DNA of 57,679 nucleotides, from NCBI GenBank assembly GCA_948442615.1, contig CAOJSG010000009.1, positions 1-57,679 of the forward strand. The letters run 5' to 3'. Both the position numbers and the translations under genes were made by a program. The notes below the pieces were generated by a model. The model was not told the origin of the DNA, searched no databases, and saw nothing but the letters and a program-made list of their open reading frames with translations. Origin of the DNA: an uncultured Alistipes sp. Lineage in GTDB: Bacteria > Bacteroidota > Bacteroidia > Bacteroidales > Rikenellaceae. Shown here one piece after another: positions 36,061 through 45,097 of the stretch. The first letter of the stretch is position 1. Each line of letters opens with the position of its first letter.

Positions 36061-37515
36061 ATGAATACGAAAAAATATCTGAACGGGAGCGTGCTCCCGC
36101 TTGCGCTGATGCTGGGCGGGCTGGCGTTCACCGCCTGCGCCGACGACATCCAGATCGGCAAACCGGTGGACGAAGGGGCCTACGAGGTCGTCACCCGCGT
36201 GGAGGGCATGCTGCTCGATACCAAATCGAATAAGAACGCTTCGGTGATCGAACTGCGCGAAGACACCTACGAAACCGACATCTTCTTCCGCCTGACGAAG
36301 GTGCCCAATAAGGGCGTCGACGTCAAGATCGAGGTCGATCCGGCCTATCTGGAGGTCTACAACGCCGAGCACGGCACTTCGTTCGAGCTGTTTCCGACCG
36401 AAAACGTCGTCATCGAGCGCGGCGGCGCGCTGCTGCTGGCTCCGGACGAGACGCGTTCGACGGACGTGGGCATCACGCTGACGGCCTTCGAGGGCATGCA
36501 GGAGGACAAGACCTACGTGCTGCCGCTGTGCGCCACGTCGATCACCCACGGCATCACGCTGCAGAAGACGGCCCAGCATGCGGTTTACCTGATCAAGGAC
36601 CTGCGTGCGATGTCCGACGCCTACAAGGGTCCCGACGCCGTGAAGACCTGTCTCTATTTCGAGGTGAACGACACCAACCCGCTTAACGCGCTGGAGTTCG
36701 TGCTGGCCGACAGCGGCAAGCTCTTCTTCGACGAGGTGGTGCTCTTCTCGGCCAACATCAACTGGAACGCCGAGACCGGCCGCGTCTACGTCTACAACAA
36801 CCCCAACGTGCAGTTCCTGCTCGATAACAACGAGCAGTTCCTCCAGCCGCTGCGCAAACGCGGCATCAAGGTGATCCTGGGCATTCTGGGCAACCACGAC
36901 GAAGCCGGCGTGGCGCAGCTGTCCGACATGGGGGCGCGCGAGTTCGCCAAGGAGCTGGCCGCCTACTGCTACGCCTACAACCTCGACGGCGTCGGGTTCG
37001 ACGACGAGTATTCGGGCTATCCGAACCTGTCCAACCCCTGGCTGACCTCGAAGTCGGGTGCGGCCGCTTCGCGTCTGCTCTACGAGACCAAGAAGGCGAT
37101 GCCCGACAAGACCGTGATGGTCTACTACCTGGGCAGCATCTATTCGAACACCATCAAGGCGGTCGACGGCGTGCAGCCGGGCGAGTTCGTCGACTACGCC
37201 GTGGCGGACTACGGCCAGACGACGCGCCCCATGGACGGCATGTCGCTCAAGCAGTGCTCGGGCATGTCGATCGAGCTCAACCGCGGCAGCGGCGACTCGA
37301 GCGAAAGCGGCGCGCGCAGCAAGCGTGAGGCCGGCTACGGCTACTACATGTTCTTCGCGCTGGGCCATACCAACTCGCTGGTAAGCAACTTCAGCTCGTA
37401 CCGCAGCCAGGTGGCCCGCTGCCAGAGTGCGGCCCGCGGCCTCTACGAAGAGGAGCTGCTCATGCCGACGCACTATTACGCCAAGAACAACGCCACGCGT
37501 TATCCGCTGCCGTAA
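36061..37515 (+). CDS. GH18 endo-beta-N-acetylglucosaminidase with DUF1735 domain
   Basis: This 484-residue surface lipoprotein has lipobox FTAC (Cys26). DUF1735 covers about 40-180, then a GH18 barrel. The catalytic motif reads LDGVGFDDEY (308-317): the D-x-E pair is Asp314 and Glu316, as in EndoH/EndoF and BT3987. The first Asp of the usual DGxD is Gly312. It should cleave the chitobiose core of high-mannose N-glycans, releasing oligosaccharide with one GlcNAc for import through SusCD. ATG 36061 is preferred over the in-frame TTG at 36034 because it places the signal peptide at the N terminus. Confidence 0.87.
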   Translation: MNTKKYLNGSVLPLALMLGGLAFTACADDIQIGKPVDEGAYEVVTRVEGMLLDTKSNKNASVIELREDTYETDIFFRLTKVPNKGVDVKIEVDPAYLEVYNAEHGTSFELFPTENVVIERGGALLLAPDETRSTDVGITLTAFEGMQEDKTYVLPLCATSITHGITLQKTAQHAVYLIKDLRAMSDAYKGPDAVKTCLYFEVNDTNPLNALEFVLADSGKLFFDEVVLFSANINWNAETGRVYVYNNPNVQFLLDNNEQFLQPLRKRGIKVILGILGNHDEAGVAQLSDMGAREFAKELAAYCYAYNLDGVGFDDEYSGYPNLSNPWLTSKSGAAASRLLYETKKAMPDKTVMVYYLGSIYSNTIKAVDGVQPGEFVDYAVADYGQTTRPMDGMSLKQCSGMSIELNRGSGDSSESGARSKREAGYGYYMFFALGHTNSLVSNFSSYRSQVARCQSAARGLYEEELLMPTHYYAKNNATRYPLP

Positions 37516-37535
37516 CCGCCGGTCTTCGGCCGCAT

Positions 37536-37564
37536 CCGACCGTCCGCACGCCTGCGGCGGTCGG
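37536..37564 (+). other. Hairpin in the spacer before the BACON protein gene
   Basis: A 12-bp stem with one bulged T and a 4-base loop (outer 37536-37542 with 37558-37564, inner 37544-37548 with 37553-37557). No U-tract follows, so it may be an RNA-processing or attenuating structure rather than a full terminator. Confidence 0.4.
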
Positions 37565-37618
37565 AACGGCCGGCAACGGAGAAGATAAAACGATTCAACT
37601 TAAAACGGAACGAATTTT

Positions 37619-39082
37619 ATGAAAAAGATATTTTTAGCGTTTGTAGCGATGGCCTGCGCCCTGAGCGGCTGCTCCGACGACGATGCCGAGTCGGACAACG
37701 GACTCGGTGGCACCATCGCCATCTCCGCCGATACGATCCTCGCCGGCACGGACGGAGCCACGGAAGAGATCACGGTGACCAGCTCGGGCGACTGGCGTCT
37801 GGCCGGCGTCTGCGACTGGGCGCATCCCTCGGCCGTTTCGGGCCGCAGCGGCGACAAGGTGACGTTCACCATCGACCCCAACGACACGGAGGATGCCCGC
37901 GAGGTGACCTTCAAGTTCTTCACCGGTTCGGCCGTCGCGCCGCTCAAGGTGAGCTCGGAGCCGGGTTACAGCCTGGATCTGCTTTCGGACGCCGACGTGA
38001 CGTTCGAGGCCCCGAGCGCCGACCTGCGCATCAAGCTGCATACGAACATCGAGGATCTGGACATCTCCTTCTCGGACGGCGGCGATCAGTGGATCACCTT
38101 CGCGGACCGTTCGCTGGCGTTCGGCTCGACGGTGTTCACCTTCTCGGTAGCCGAGAATACCGCCTACGACAACCGTTCGACGACGATCACCCTTGCGGGC
38201 AAGGGCAAGTCGGTGGAGATCGGCGTCACGCAGCGCCAGGTGGATGCCATCGAGATCGATTCGGAGATTTACGAGTACGACCTCGCCGGACGCACCGTTT
38301 CGATCCCCGTCCGTTCGAACATCGACTACGAGGTGTCGTTTGATGCGGCATGGATGAAGCAGATCTCGACGCGCGGCCTGGTGGAGGGCACGCTCCGGTT
38401 CCAGCTGGAGGAGGCGACGGCGACGCGTGGCGTCGAGGTGACGCTGACCGGCCACGGCCTGACGAAGAAGTTCACGATCCTGCAGAAGGATCCCGATGCG
38501 AAGGTGTTCAGCATTCCCGACGACCGCTTCCGCGAGTATCTGGTCGAGAACAAGTGGGTGATGTCCGTCGGCGGCACGATGTGCGTGGTTCTCGAGGCGG
38601 GTCTGAACGGCACGGAGATCTACTCGACCGGCAGCTACTACTACGGCCGGATCGAGTCGCTCGAGGGTATCGAGAATTTCCCCAACGTCGAGCGGATCAC
38701 GCTGAACAGCAACGACCTGAAGGTAGTCGATCTGTCGGCCCTGACCAAGGTGAACTACCTCTCGCTGAACGGAAACTATAATCTGGAGAAGGTCGATCTG
38801 GGCGATAACCCGATCGAGTCGTGGAATCCGGTTTCGAACAATTACAGCAGCGCAACGTCGTTCACGCTCATCAGCAGCCGCATCACCACGCTGCAATACT
38901 ACGTGACGTCGTGGTACGGCAGCTACGACCGCATCGAGTGGATCGACGTTTCGGAGTGCCCGGCCCTGCAGACGCTCAACTGCACGCGCGGCAGCAGCCT
39001 GACGACCCTTTACCTGAAGAGCGGACAGGAGATTCCGAACCTGACCAAGAACGATTCGACCGAGATCGTCCACAAAGACTGA
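37619..39082 (+). CDS. BACON-domain and leucine-rich-repeat-like surface lipoprotein
   Basis: The product is 487 residues with lipobox LSGC (Cys18). About three tandem immunoglobulin-like BACON domains follow (roughly 30-115, 120-205 and 210-295; VTSSGDWRL, WITFADRSLAFGSTVFTFSV and IPVRSNIDYEVSFDAAWM mark repeats). The C-terminal 170 residues resemble leucine-rich repeats (IESLEGIENFPNVERITLNSN; LKVVDLSALTKVNYLSLNGN). No catalytic site is recognised. Its place at the end of the surface-protein group suggests glycan or protein-ligand binding; the role is inferred. Confidence 0.7.
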   Translation: MKKIFLAFVAMACALSGCSDDDAESDNGLGGTIAISADTILAGTDGATEEITVTSSGDWRLAGVCDWAHPSAVSGRSGDKVTFTIDPNDTEDAREVTFKFFTGSAVAPLKVSSEPGYSLDLLSDADVTFEAPSADLRIKLHTNIEDLDISFSDGGDQWITFADRSLAFGSTVFTFSVAENTAYDNRSTTITLAGKGKSVEIGVTQRQVDAIEIDSEIYEYDLAGRTVSIPVRSNIDYEVSFDAAWMKQISTRGLVEGTLRFQLEEATATRGVEVTLTGHGLTKKFTILQKDPDAKVFSIPDDRFREYLVENKWVMSVGGTMCVVLEAGLNGTEIYSTGSYYYGRIESLEGIENFPNVERITLNSNDLKVVDLSALTKVNYLSLNGNYNLEKVDLGDNPIESWNPVSNNYSSATSFTLISSRITTLQYYVTSWYGSYDRIEWIDVSECPALQTLNCTRGSSLTTLYLKSGQEIPNLTKNDSTEIVHKD

Positions 39083-39107
39083 CGCTTGTCGGTCGACTGT
39101 CCATGAC

Positions 39108-39151
39108 CGTGCGGCCGGAGGGCGGAAGCCCTGTGGCCGCACGACTTTTTT
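39108..39151 (+). terminator. Intrinsic terminator after the surface-protein group
   Basis: A 9-bp outer stem (39108-39116 with 39135-39143), an inner 5-bp stem (39119-39123 with 39128-39132), then AC and six T. It starts 26 bases after the BACON gene stop. Confidence 0.8.
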
Positions 39152-39257
39152 CCGCCGCGGAGCGTCGGGCCGGAGCCGGCCCGCTGATTAGTATCTTCCG
39201 GTCGAGAAATGTATTACTAATGTAGGGGCATCGATGCGGCGGAATCGGGGATTTTGT

Positions 39258-39265
39258 TATCTTTG
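39258..39265 (+). promoter_or_regulatory. Promoter -7 element for the glycosidase group
   Basis: TATCTTTG matches TAnnTTTG exactly. No TTG at the ideal spacing, so an activator may be needed. Transcription from here would cover GH130, GH92, GH92, GH29 and GH92. Confidence 0.5.
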
Positions 39266-39394
39266 TCCCGTATTATGCCGGGATCGGTACGACGGAGGCG
39301 TTCTCGGAACGCATGCCCGAATGCCGCTGCGGTCCGCCGGACGGACGCCGGCCCCAGACGAATGCGAGAAGATACTATAAAAACCCAATGCATC

Positions 39395-40405
39395 ATGAAT
39401 GACAAGCTGAAAATCGCGGGAGAAGCGCTCCCGAACATGCCGTGGGAGGATCGTCCTGCCGGTTCGAAAGAGGTAATGTGGCGTTACAGCGCCAATCCCA
39501 TCATTCCGCGCGACCTGCTCTCCACCTCCAACTCGATCTTCAACTCGGCGGTCGTACCCTTCAAGAAGGGCGATTACAATTTCGCCGGGGTGTTCCGCTG
39601 CGACGACACGAACCGCCGCATGCGCATCCACGTAGGCTTCTCGGTCGACGGACTGAAGTGGGACATCGATGAAGCGGACTTCAAGCTGGAGGGCGCCGAT
39701 CCCGAAGTGGGCGAGTGGGTCTACGGCTACGATCCGCGCGTGGCGAAGATCGGGGACAAGTACTACGTGACGTGGTGCAACGGCTACCACGGCCCGACGA
39801 TCGGCATCGCCTGGACGACCGATTTCGAGACCTTCCACCAGCTGGAGAACGCCTTCCTGCCCTACAACCGCAACGGCGTGATGTTCCCGCGCAAGATCAA
39901 CGGCAATTTCGCCATGCTGTCGCGTCCGAGCGACACGGGCCACACGCCTTTCGGCGACATCTTCTACTCGGAGTCGCCCGACATGGAGTTCTGGGGCCGG
40001 CACCGCCACGTGATGGCTCCCGCGGCGTTCGAGAAGAGCGCCTGGCAGTGCATGAAGATCGGCGCCGGTCCGATTCCGATCGAGACGAGCGAGGGGTGGC
40101 TGCTCTTCTACCACGGTGTGCTGCGTTCGTGCAACGGCTACGTCTATGCGTTCGGCTCGGCGCTGCTCGATCTGGAGCAGCCCTGGAAGGTGCTGGCCCG
40201 CAGCGGCCCGTACCTGATCTCGCCGCGCGAGATCTACGAGCTGACGGGTGACGTGCCCAACGTGACCTTCCCCTGCGCCGCGCTCCACGATCCCGCCACG
40301 GGCCGCGTGGCCGTCTACTACGGCTGCGCCGATACGGTGACGGGGCTGGCGTTCGGCTATATCGACGAGATCATCGAGTTCACCAAGAAAAATTCGATCC
40401 TGTAA
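39395..40405 (+). CDS. GH130 beta-1,4-mannosyl phosphorylase
   Basis: This 336-residue cytosolic-type protein lacks a signal peptide. The GH130 five-bladed propeller motifs are strong: [10 protein letters not shown] near 15, [63 protein letters not shown] and [11 protein letters not shown]. In N-glycan loci this family phosphorolyses Man-beta-1,4-GlcNAc, the core left after endoglycosidase and alpha-mannosidase action (BT1033 precedent). Mannosylglucose or mannooligosaccharide specificity cannot be excluded. ATG 39395 is chosen by homology over longer in-frame starts. Confidence 0.85.
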   Translation: MNDKLKIAGEALPNMPWEDRPAGSKEVMWRYSANPIIPRDLLSTSNSIFNSAVVPFKKGDYNFAGVFRCDDTNRRMRIHVGFSVDGLKWDIDEADFKLEGADPEVGEWVYGYDPRVAKIGDKYYVTWCNGYHGPTIGIAWTTDFETFHQLENAFLPYNRNGVMFPRKINGNFAMLSRPSDTGHTPFGDIFYSESPDMEFWGRHRHVMAPAAFEKSAWQCMKIGAGPIPIETSEGWLLFYHGVLRSCNGYVYAFGSALLDLEQPWKVLARSGPYLISPREIYELTGDVPNVTFPCAALHDPATGRVAVYYGCADTVTGLAFGYIDEIIEFTKKNSIL

Positions 40406-40408
40406 CCT

Positions 40409-42694
40409 ATGAAACGGACGCTCTGGCTCCCGCTGCTGGCCCTCGCGGCCTTCGTTGCGGGGCGCGTCTGCGCCCAGGAGCCTGTGGACCGGGTCGACCC
40501 GTTCATCGGGACGACCAACTTCGGAACGTGCAACCCCGGCGCCGTCTGCCCCAACGGCATGATGGCCGTGGTGCCGTTCAACGTGATGGGATCCGACACG
40601 AACGTCTACGACAAGGACGCCCGCTGGTGGTCGACGCCCTACGAATACCACAACAAGTTCTTCACGGGCTTCGCCCACGGCGCCCTCAGCGGCGTGGGGT
40701 GCCCGGAGATGGGTGCGCTGCTGACGATGGCCACCGCAGGACCGCTGGAGGTGGACTACAAGGCGTACGGCTCGGCGTATGCGGATGAGACCGCCTCGCC
40801 GGGCTACTACGCCGCGACGCTCGCCAAGTACGGCATCCGCGCCGAGGCGACCGCTACGCCGCGCAGTTCGGTGGAGCGCTACACCTTCCCGGCCGGGCAG
40901 GGGCATATCCTGCTCAACCTGGGCGAAGGGCTCACCAACGAGAGCGGCGCCACGGTCCGCCGCGTGAGCGCTACGGAGATCGAGGGTTCGAAGCTGCTCG
41001 GCACGTTCTGCTACAACCCGCAGAAGGTCTTCCCGGTCTACTTCGTGCTGCGCGTCTCGAAGGCCCCGTCGCAGGCGGGGTACTGGAAGAAGCAGCGCCC
41101 GATGACGGGCGTCGAGGCCGAGTGGACCCCCGACAACGGCCGCTATAAGCTCTACACGCAGTACGGCCGCGAACTCGCGGGCGACGACGTGGGCTACTGG
41201 TTCACGTTCGACGACCTGCGGGAGGGCGAGCAGGTGGAGGTGCGCATGGGCATTTCGTACGTCTCGACGGAGAATGCGCGGCGCAACCTCGATGCCGAGC
41301 AGGCGCCCGGCGCGACGTTCGACGAACTGCATGCCGCGGCCCGCAGCCGGTGGAACGACGACCTGGGGCGCATCCGTGCGGAGGGCGGCACGCCGGAGCA
41401 GCAGACCGTGTTCTACACGGCTCTGTATCATGCGCTGCTGCACCCCAACCTCTTGAGCGACACGAACGGCGAGTACCCCCTGATGGAGCGTTCGGGCGAG
41501 ACGGGCGTCGCCACCGACGGCGACCGCTATACGGTCTTCTCGCTGTGGGACACCTACCGCAACGTCCACCAGTTGCTGACGCTGGTCTATCCCGAGCGGC
41601 AGTTGGACATGGTCCGCTCGATGGTGGGCATGTCCGAGGAGTGGGGCTGGCTCCCGAAATGGGAGCTCTACGGCCGCGAGACCTTCACGATGGAGGGCGA
41701 TCCGGCCGTTCCGGTGCTGGTCGACACGTGGCGCAAGGGGCTGCGCGACTTCGACATGGAGACCGCCTATGCGGCGATGAAAAAGTCGGCCGCGACCCCC
41801 GGCGCGCAGAATCCGATGCGTCCGGACCTGGATCCCTATGTCGAGCGTGGCTACATTCCGCTGGGCTTCTTCGCCGGGGACAACTCGGGCGACAACTCCG
41901 TGTCGCATGCCCTGGAGTACTACGTGGCCGACAACGCGCTGGCCTGGCTGGCCGACGAGCGCGGCGACCGCGACTTCGCCGCCGAACTGCGCCGCCGCGC
42001 CGGAGGCTGGAGACACTACTATTCGCCCGAATCGGGCACGCTGCGCCCGATCAATCCCGACGGTACGTTCCTCACCCCCTTCGACCCGCGGGCCGGCGAG
42101 AACTTCGAGGCCGTGCCGGGCTTCCACGAGGGTTCGGCCTGGAACTACACCTTCTTCGTCCCGCACGACGTGGAGGGGCTGGCCGCCGCGATGGGCGGCA
42201 GACGGAAGTTCGTCGACAAGCTCCAGCGGGTCTTCGACGAGGGACTCTACGACCCGGCCAACGAGCCCGACATCGCCTACGCCTACCTCTTCAGCCGTTT
42301 CCGCGGCGAGGAGTGGCGCACGCAGCGCGAGACGCAGCGCCTGCTGGACAAGTACTTCACCACGGCGCCCGACGGCATCCCGGGCAACGATGACACCGGC
42401 ACGATGTCGGCCTGGGCCGTCTTCTCGATGATGGGCTTCTATCCCGACTGTCCGGGCGAGCCGTACTATACGCTCACGACGCCCGTCTTCGACCGCGTGA
42501 CCATCGCGCTCGATCCGGCGCGGCACGCTGCTTCCGAACTGGTGATCGAGACGCGCCGCACCTCGGCGGACGACCGGTACATCGGCGGCATGACGCTGGG
42601 CGGCCGTCCTCTGAAAAACTACCGGATCGCACACGACGAACTGCTCGGCGGCGGCGAACTGGTGTTCAGCCTGAAACGAAACCCTAATAAATAA
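40409..42694 (+). CDS. GH92 alpha-mannosidase (first of three)
   Basis: This 761-residue exported enzyme should remove alpha-linked mannose from N-glycans with calcium dependence. A signal peptide (1-22, ending CAQ) makes it probably periplasmic. Family motifs include VDPFIGTTNFG, FTGFAHGALSGVGCPEMG, TVFSLWDTYRNVHQLLT, EGSAWNYTFFVPHDV (catalytic acid region) and GNDDTGTMSAW (659-669, catalytic base region). Its N-terminal pattern differs from the other two GH92 proteins here, suggesting different linkage preference. It follows GH130 by three bases. Confidence 0.9.
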   Translation: MKRTLWLPLLALAAFVAGRVCAQEPVDRVDPFIGTTNFGTCNPGAVCPNGMMAVVPFNVMGSDTNVYDKDARWWSTPYEYHNKFFTGFAHGALSGVGCPEMGALLTMATAGPLEVDYKAYGSAYADETASPGYYAATLAKYGIRAEATATPRSSVERYTFPAGQGHILLNLGEGLTNESGATVRRVSATEIEGSKLLGTFCYNPQKVFPVYFVLRVSKAPSQAGYWKKQRPMTGVEAEWTPDNGRYKLYTQYGRELAGDDVGYWFTFDDLREGEQVEVRMGISYVSTENARRNLDAEQAPGATFDELHAAARSRWNDDLGRIRAEGGTPEQQTVFYTALYHALLHPNLLSDTNGEYPLMERSGETGVATDGDRYTVFSLWDTYRNVHQLLTLVYPERQLDMVRSMVGMSEEWGWLPKWELYGRETFTMEGDPAVPVLVDTWRKGLRDFDMETAYAAMKKSAATPGAQNPMRPDLDPYVERGYIPLGFFAGDNSGDNSVSHALEYYVADNALAWLADERGDRDFAAELRRRAGGWRHYYSPESGTLRPINPDGTFLTPFDPRAGENFEAVPGFHEGSAWNYTFFVPHDVEGLAAAMGGRRKFVDKLQRVFDEGLYDPANEPDIAYAYLFSRFRGEEWRTQRETQRLLDKYFTTAPDGIPGNDDTGTMSAWAVFSMMGFYPDCPGEPYYTLTTPVFDRVTIALDPARHAASELVIETRRTSADDRYIGGMTLGGRPLKNYRIAHDELLGGGELVFSLKRNPNK

Positions 42695-42709
42695 CAAGCG
42701 ACAAACCCA

Positions 42710-44941
42710 ATGAACTTCAACCATCTGACGATCGGCGCCCTGGCATTGTTCGCAACGGCCTGCGCGGGAACTTCCGGCACGGAAAACCTGACGCGTTTCG
42801 TTGACATGCATATCGGTACGGGCGGTCACGGTCACGTTTTCATGGGAGCCAACGTCCCTTACGGCTCCGTACAGCTCGGCCCGACGAGCATTCCCCAGTC
42901 CTGGGACTGGGTTTCGGGCTACCACATCTCCGACACCACGGTCATCGGCTTCGCGCATACCCATCTGAACGGTACGGGTATCGGCGACCTGAGCGACATC
43001 TCGCTCATGCCCGTCACGGGCGAGGTGACCTATGCCCGCGGCACCGAGGAGGATCCGCAGTCGGGCATGTGGTCCTACTTCAGCCATGCCCGCGAGCAGG
43101 CGCGTCCGGGCTATTACGCGACCCGCCTCGACCGCTACGGCATCGACGTGGAGCTTACGGCGACCAAGCGCGTCGGCCTGCACAAGTACACCTTCCCCGC
43201 TTCGGACGAGGCGGCCGTGGTGATCGACCTCGAGAACGGCACCTGCTGGGACGCTCCGGTGGAGGGCTATCTCACGGTGGTCGACGACCGCACGGTGAGC
43301 GGCTACCGCTATTCGTCGGGCTGGGCCAACGACCAGCGGGTCTATTTCACGGCCGAGTTCTCCAAGCCGTTCAAGGAGTTCCGTCTCTACGAGGGCGGTC
43401 CCGACGGCGGTCCGCGCAGCGGCGAGCTGCTCAAGGGGCAGCGGGTCTACGGCCGCGCATGCTTCGATACGGAGCCGGACGAGACGATCTTCGTGAAGGT
43501 GGCCCTGTCGCCCGTGAGCATCGAGAACGCGCGGCTGAACATGCAGTACGAGCTGCCCGACTGGGATTTCGCGCAGACCGTGCGCCGGGCCGAGGAGAGC
43601 TGGAACGCCGAACTGAACAAGGTGCGCATCTCCACGCGCGACGAACGTACGAAGCGCATCTTCTACACGGCGCTCTACCACACGATGGTCGCCCCTTCGG
43701 AGTTCTGCGACGTGAACCGCGACTACCGCGGCGCCGACGGCCGCACCTACCAGAACGGCTCCTTCGTCAACTACACGACCTTCTCGCTGTGGGACACCTA
43801 CCGTGCCGCCCAGCCGCTCATGACGATCCTCCACCCGGAGAAGATGCCCGACATCGTCAATACGATGCTGCACATCTACGAACAGCAGGGCAAGCTCCCG
43901 GTATGGCACCTGATGGGCTGCGAGACCGACTGCATGGTGGGCAATCCGGGCATCTGCGCCGTGGCCGACGCCGTGCTGAAGGGCGTGGAGGGCTTCGACC
44001 GCGAGAAGGCCTACGAGGCGCTGAAGATCTCGGCCATGCTGCCCGAGCGGGGCATGGACCTGCGCATGGAGTACGGTTACATTCCGAGCGACCTGTTCAA
44101 CGAGTCGGTGGCCTACGACCTGGAGTACGCGCTGGCCGACTGGGCCGTGGCCCAGGTCGCCAAGGAGCTGGGCAAGGAGGTGGACTACGCCTATTTCCTC
44201 GACCGCAGCAAATCCTACAAGCGCCATTTCGATCCGGCGACGGGCTTCCTGCGCGGCGTCGATTCGAAGGGGGCGTTCCGCGAGCCGTTCAGCCCCTTCG
44301 CCTCCACGCACCGCGAGGACGACTACTGCGAGGGCAACGGCTGGCAGTACACGTGGCTCGTGCCCCACGACGTCGAGGGGCTGCAGGAGTGCTTCGGCAG
44401 CCGCGAGCGGTTCGTCGAGAAGCTCGACTCGCTCTTCATCGTCTCCTCGGAGCTGGAGGGCGGCAACGCTTCGCCCGACATCTCGGGGCTGATCGGCCAG
44501 TACGCCCACGGCAACGAACCCTCGCACCATACGGTCTACCTCTACTCGATGGTCGGCCAGCCCTGGAAGACGGCCGAGAAGGTGCGCGAGATCCTCACGA
44601 CGCTCTATCACGACCAGCCCGACGGCCTGTCGGGCAACGAGGACGTGGGGCAGATGTCCGCATGGTACGTTCTTTCGTCGCTGGGCTTCTACCAGGTCGA
44701 GCCGGCCGGGGGCCGCTATTTCTTCGGCTCGCCGCTCTTCGACCGCGCCGAGCTGAAGGTGCGCGACGGCGTCTTTACGATCGTGGCGCGCAACAACTCG
44801 CCCGAAAACATCTACATCCAGCGGGTGACGCTCGACGGCGAGCCTTACGAGAAACCCTGGATCGACCACGCCCGGATCGCGGCCGGCGGAACGCTGGAGT
44901 TCGAGATGGGTGCGGAACCCGCCGTGTGGTACGAAATCTGA
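42710..44941 (+). CDS. GH92 alpha-mannosidase lipoprotein (second of three)
   Basis: The product is 743 residues with lipobox ATAC (Cys18). Motifs include VDMHIGTGGHGHVFMGANVPYG, GFAHTHLNGTGIGDL, TTFSLWDTYRAAQPLMT, EGNGWQYTWLVPHDV and GNEDVGQMSAWY (642-653). This is the classical alpha-1,2-mannosidase-like GH92 pattern. It lies 15 bases after the first GH92 gene. Confidence 0.92.
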   Translation: MNFNHLTIGALALFATACAGTSGTENLTRFVDMHIGTGGHGHVFMGANVPYGSVQLGPTSIPQSWDWVSGYHISDTTVIGFAHTHLNGTGIGDLSDISLMPVTGEVTYARGTEEDPQSGMWSYFSHAREQARPGYYATRLDRYGIDVELTATKRVGLHKYTFPASDEAAVVIDLENGTCWDAPVEGYLTVVDDRTVSGYRYSSGWANDQRVYFTAEFSKPFKEFRLYEGGPDGGPRSGELLKGQRVYGRACFDTEPDETIFVKVALSPVSIENARLNMQYELPDWDFAQTVRRAEESWNAELNKVRISTRDERTKRIFYTALYHTMVAPSEFCDVNRDYRGADGRTYQNGSFVNYTTFSLWDTYRAAQPLMTILHPEKMPDIVNTMLHIYEQQGKLPVWHLMGCETDCMVGNPGICAVADAVLKGVEGFDREKAYEALKISAMLPERGMDLRMEYGYIPSDLFNESVAYDLEYALADWAVAQVAKELGKEVDYAYFLDRSKSYKRHFDPATGFLRGVDSKGAFREPFSPFASTHREDDYCEGNGWQYTWLVPHDVEGLQECFGSRERFVEKLDSLFIVSSELEGGNASPDISGLIGQYAHGNEPSHHTVYLYSMVGQPWKTAEKVREILTTLYHDQPDGLSGNEDVGQMSAWYVLSSLGFYQVEPAGGRYFFGSPLFDRAELKVRDGVFTIVARNNSPENIYIQRVTLDGEPYEKPWIDHARIAAGGTLEFEMGAEPAVWYEI

Positions 44942-45097
44942 CCGCGCGCACGACCGCGCGGACCGTGCGCCGTCGACCGGATTCCGCCGGCCGCGGCGCC
45001 GGCCCGTACGGACAGGCGTCCGCCGGGCCGTCCGACCGTTTCCGCAACGGGACGCGCGGCGGCCGCACCTGTGTAAAACCTGCGTAAAACGAACCCG

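Larger units (their letters stand above)
39083..39394. other. Intergenic region with terminator, inverted repeat and second promoter
   Basis: This 312-base region separates the surface-protein group from the glycosidase group. It contains an intrinsic terminator (39108-39151), a 7-bp inverted repeat ATTAGTA/TACTAAT (39187-39193, 39215-39221), a TAnnTTTG promoter (39258-39265) and a leader of about 125 bases with small hairpins. Confidence 0.55.

Noticed and set aside
39284..39394. N-terminal extension of the GH130 protein from upstream in-frame starts
   Set aside because: Extension is Arg-rich and overlaps the leader; family members begin at the MNDKL-like start at 39395.
39257..44869. Minus-strand open frame of about 1870 codons opposite GH130 and two GH92 genes
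   Set aside because: Continuous only because sense-strand codon use avoids the matching stop triplets. It crosses several gene boundaries and lacks any signal peptide or domain.
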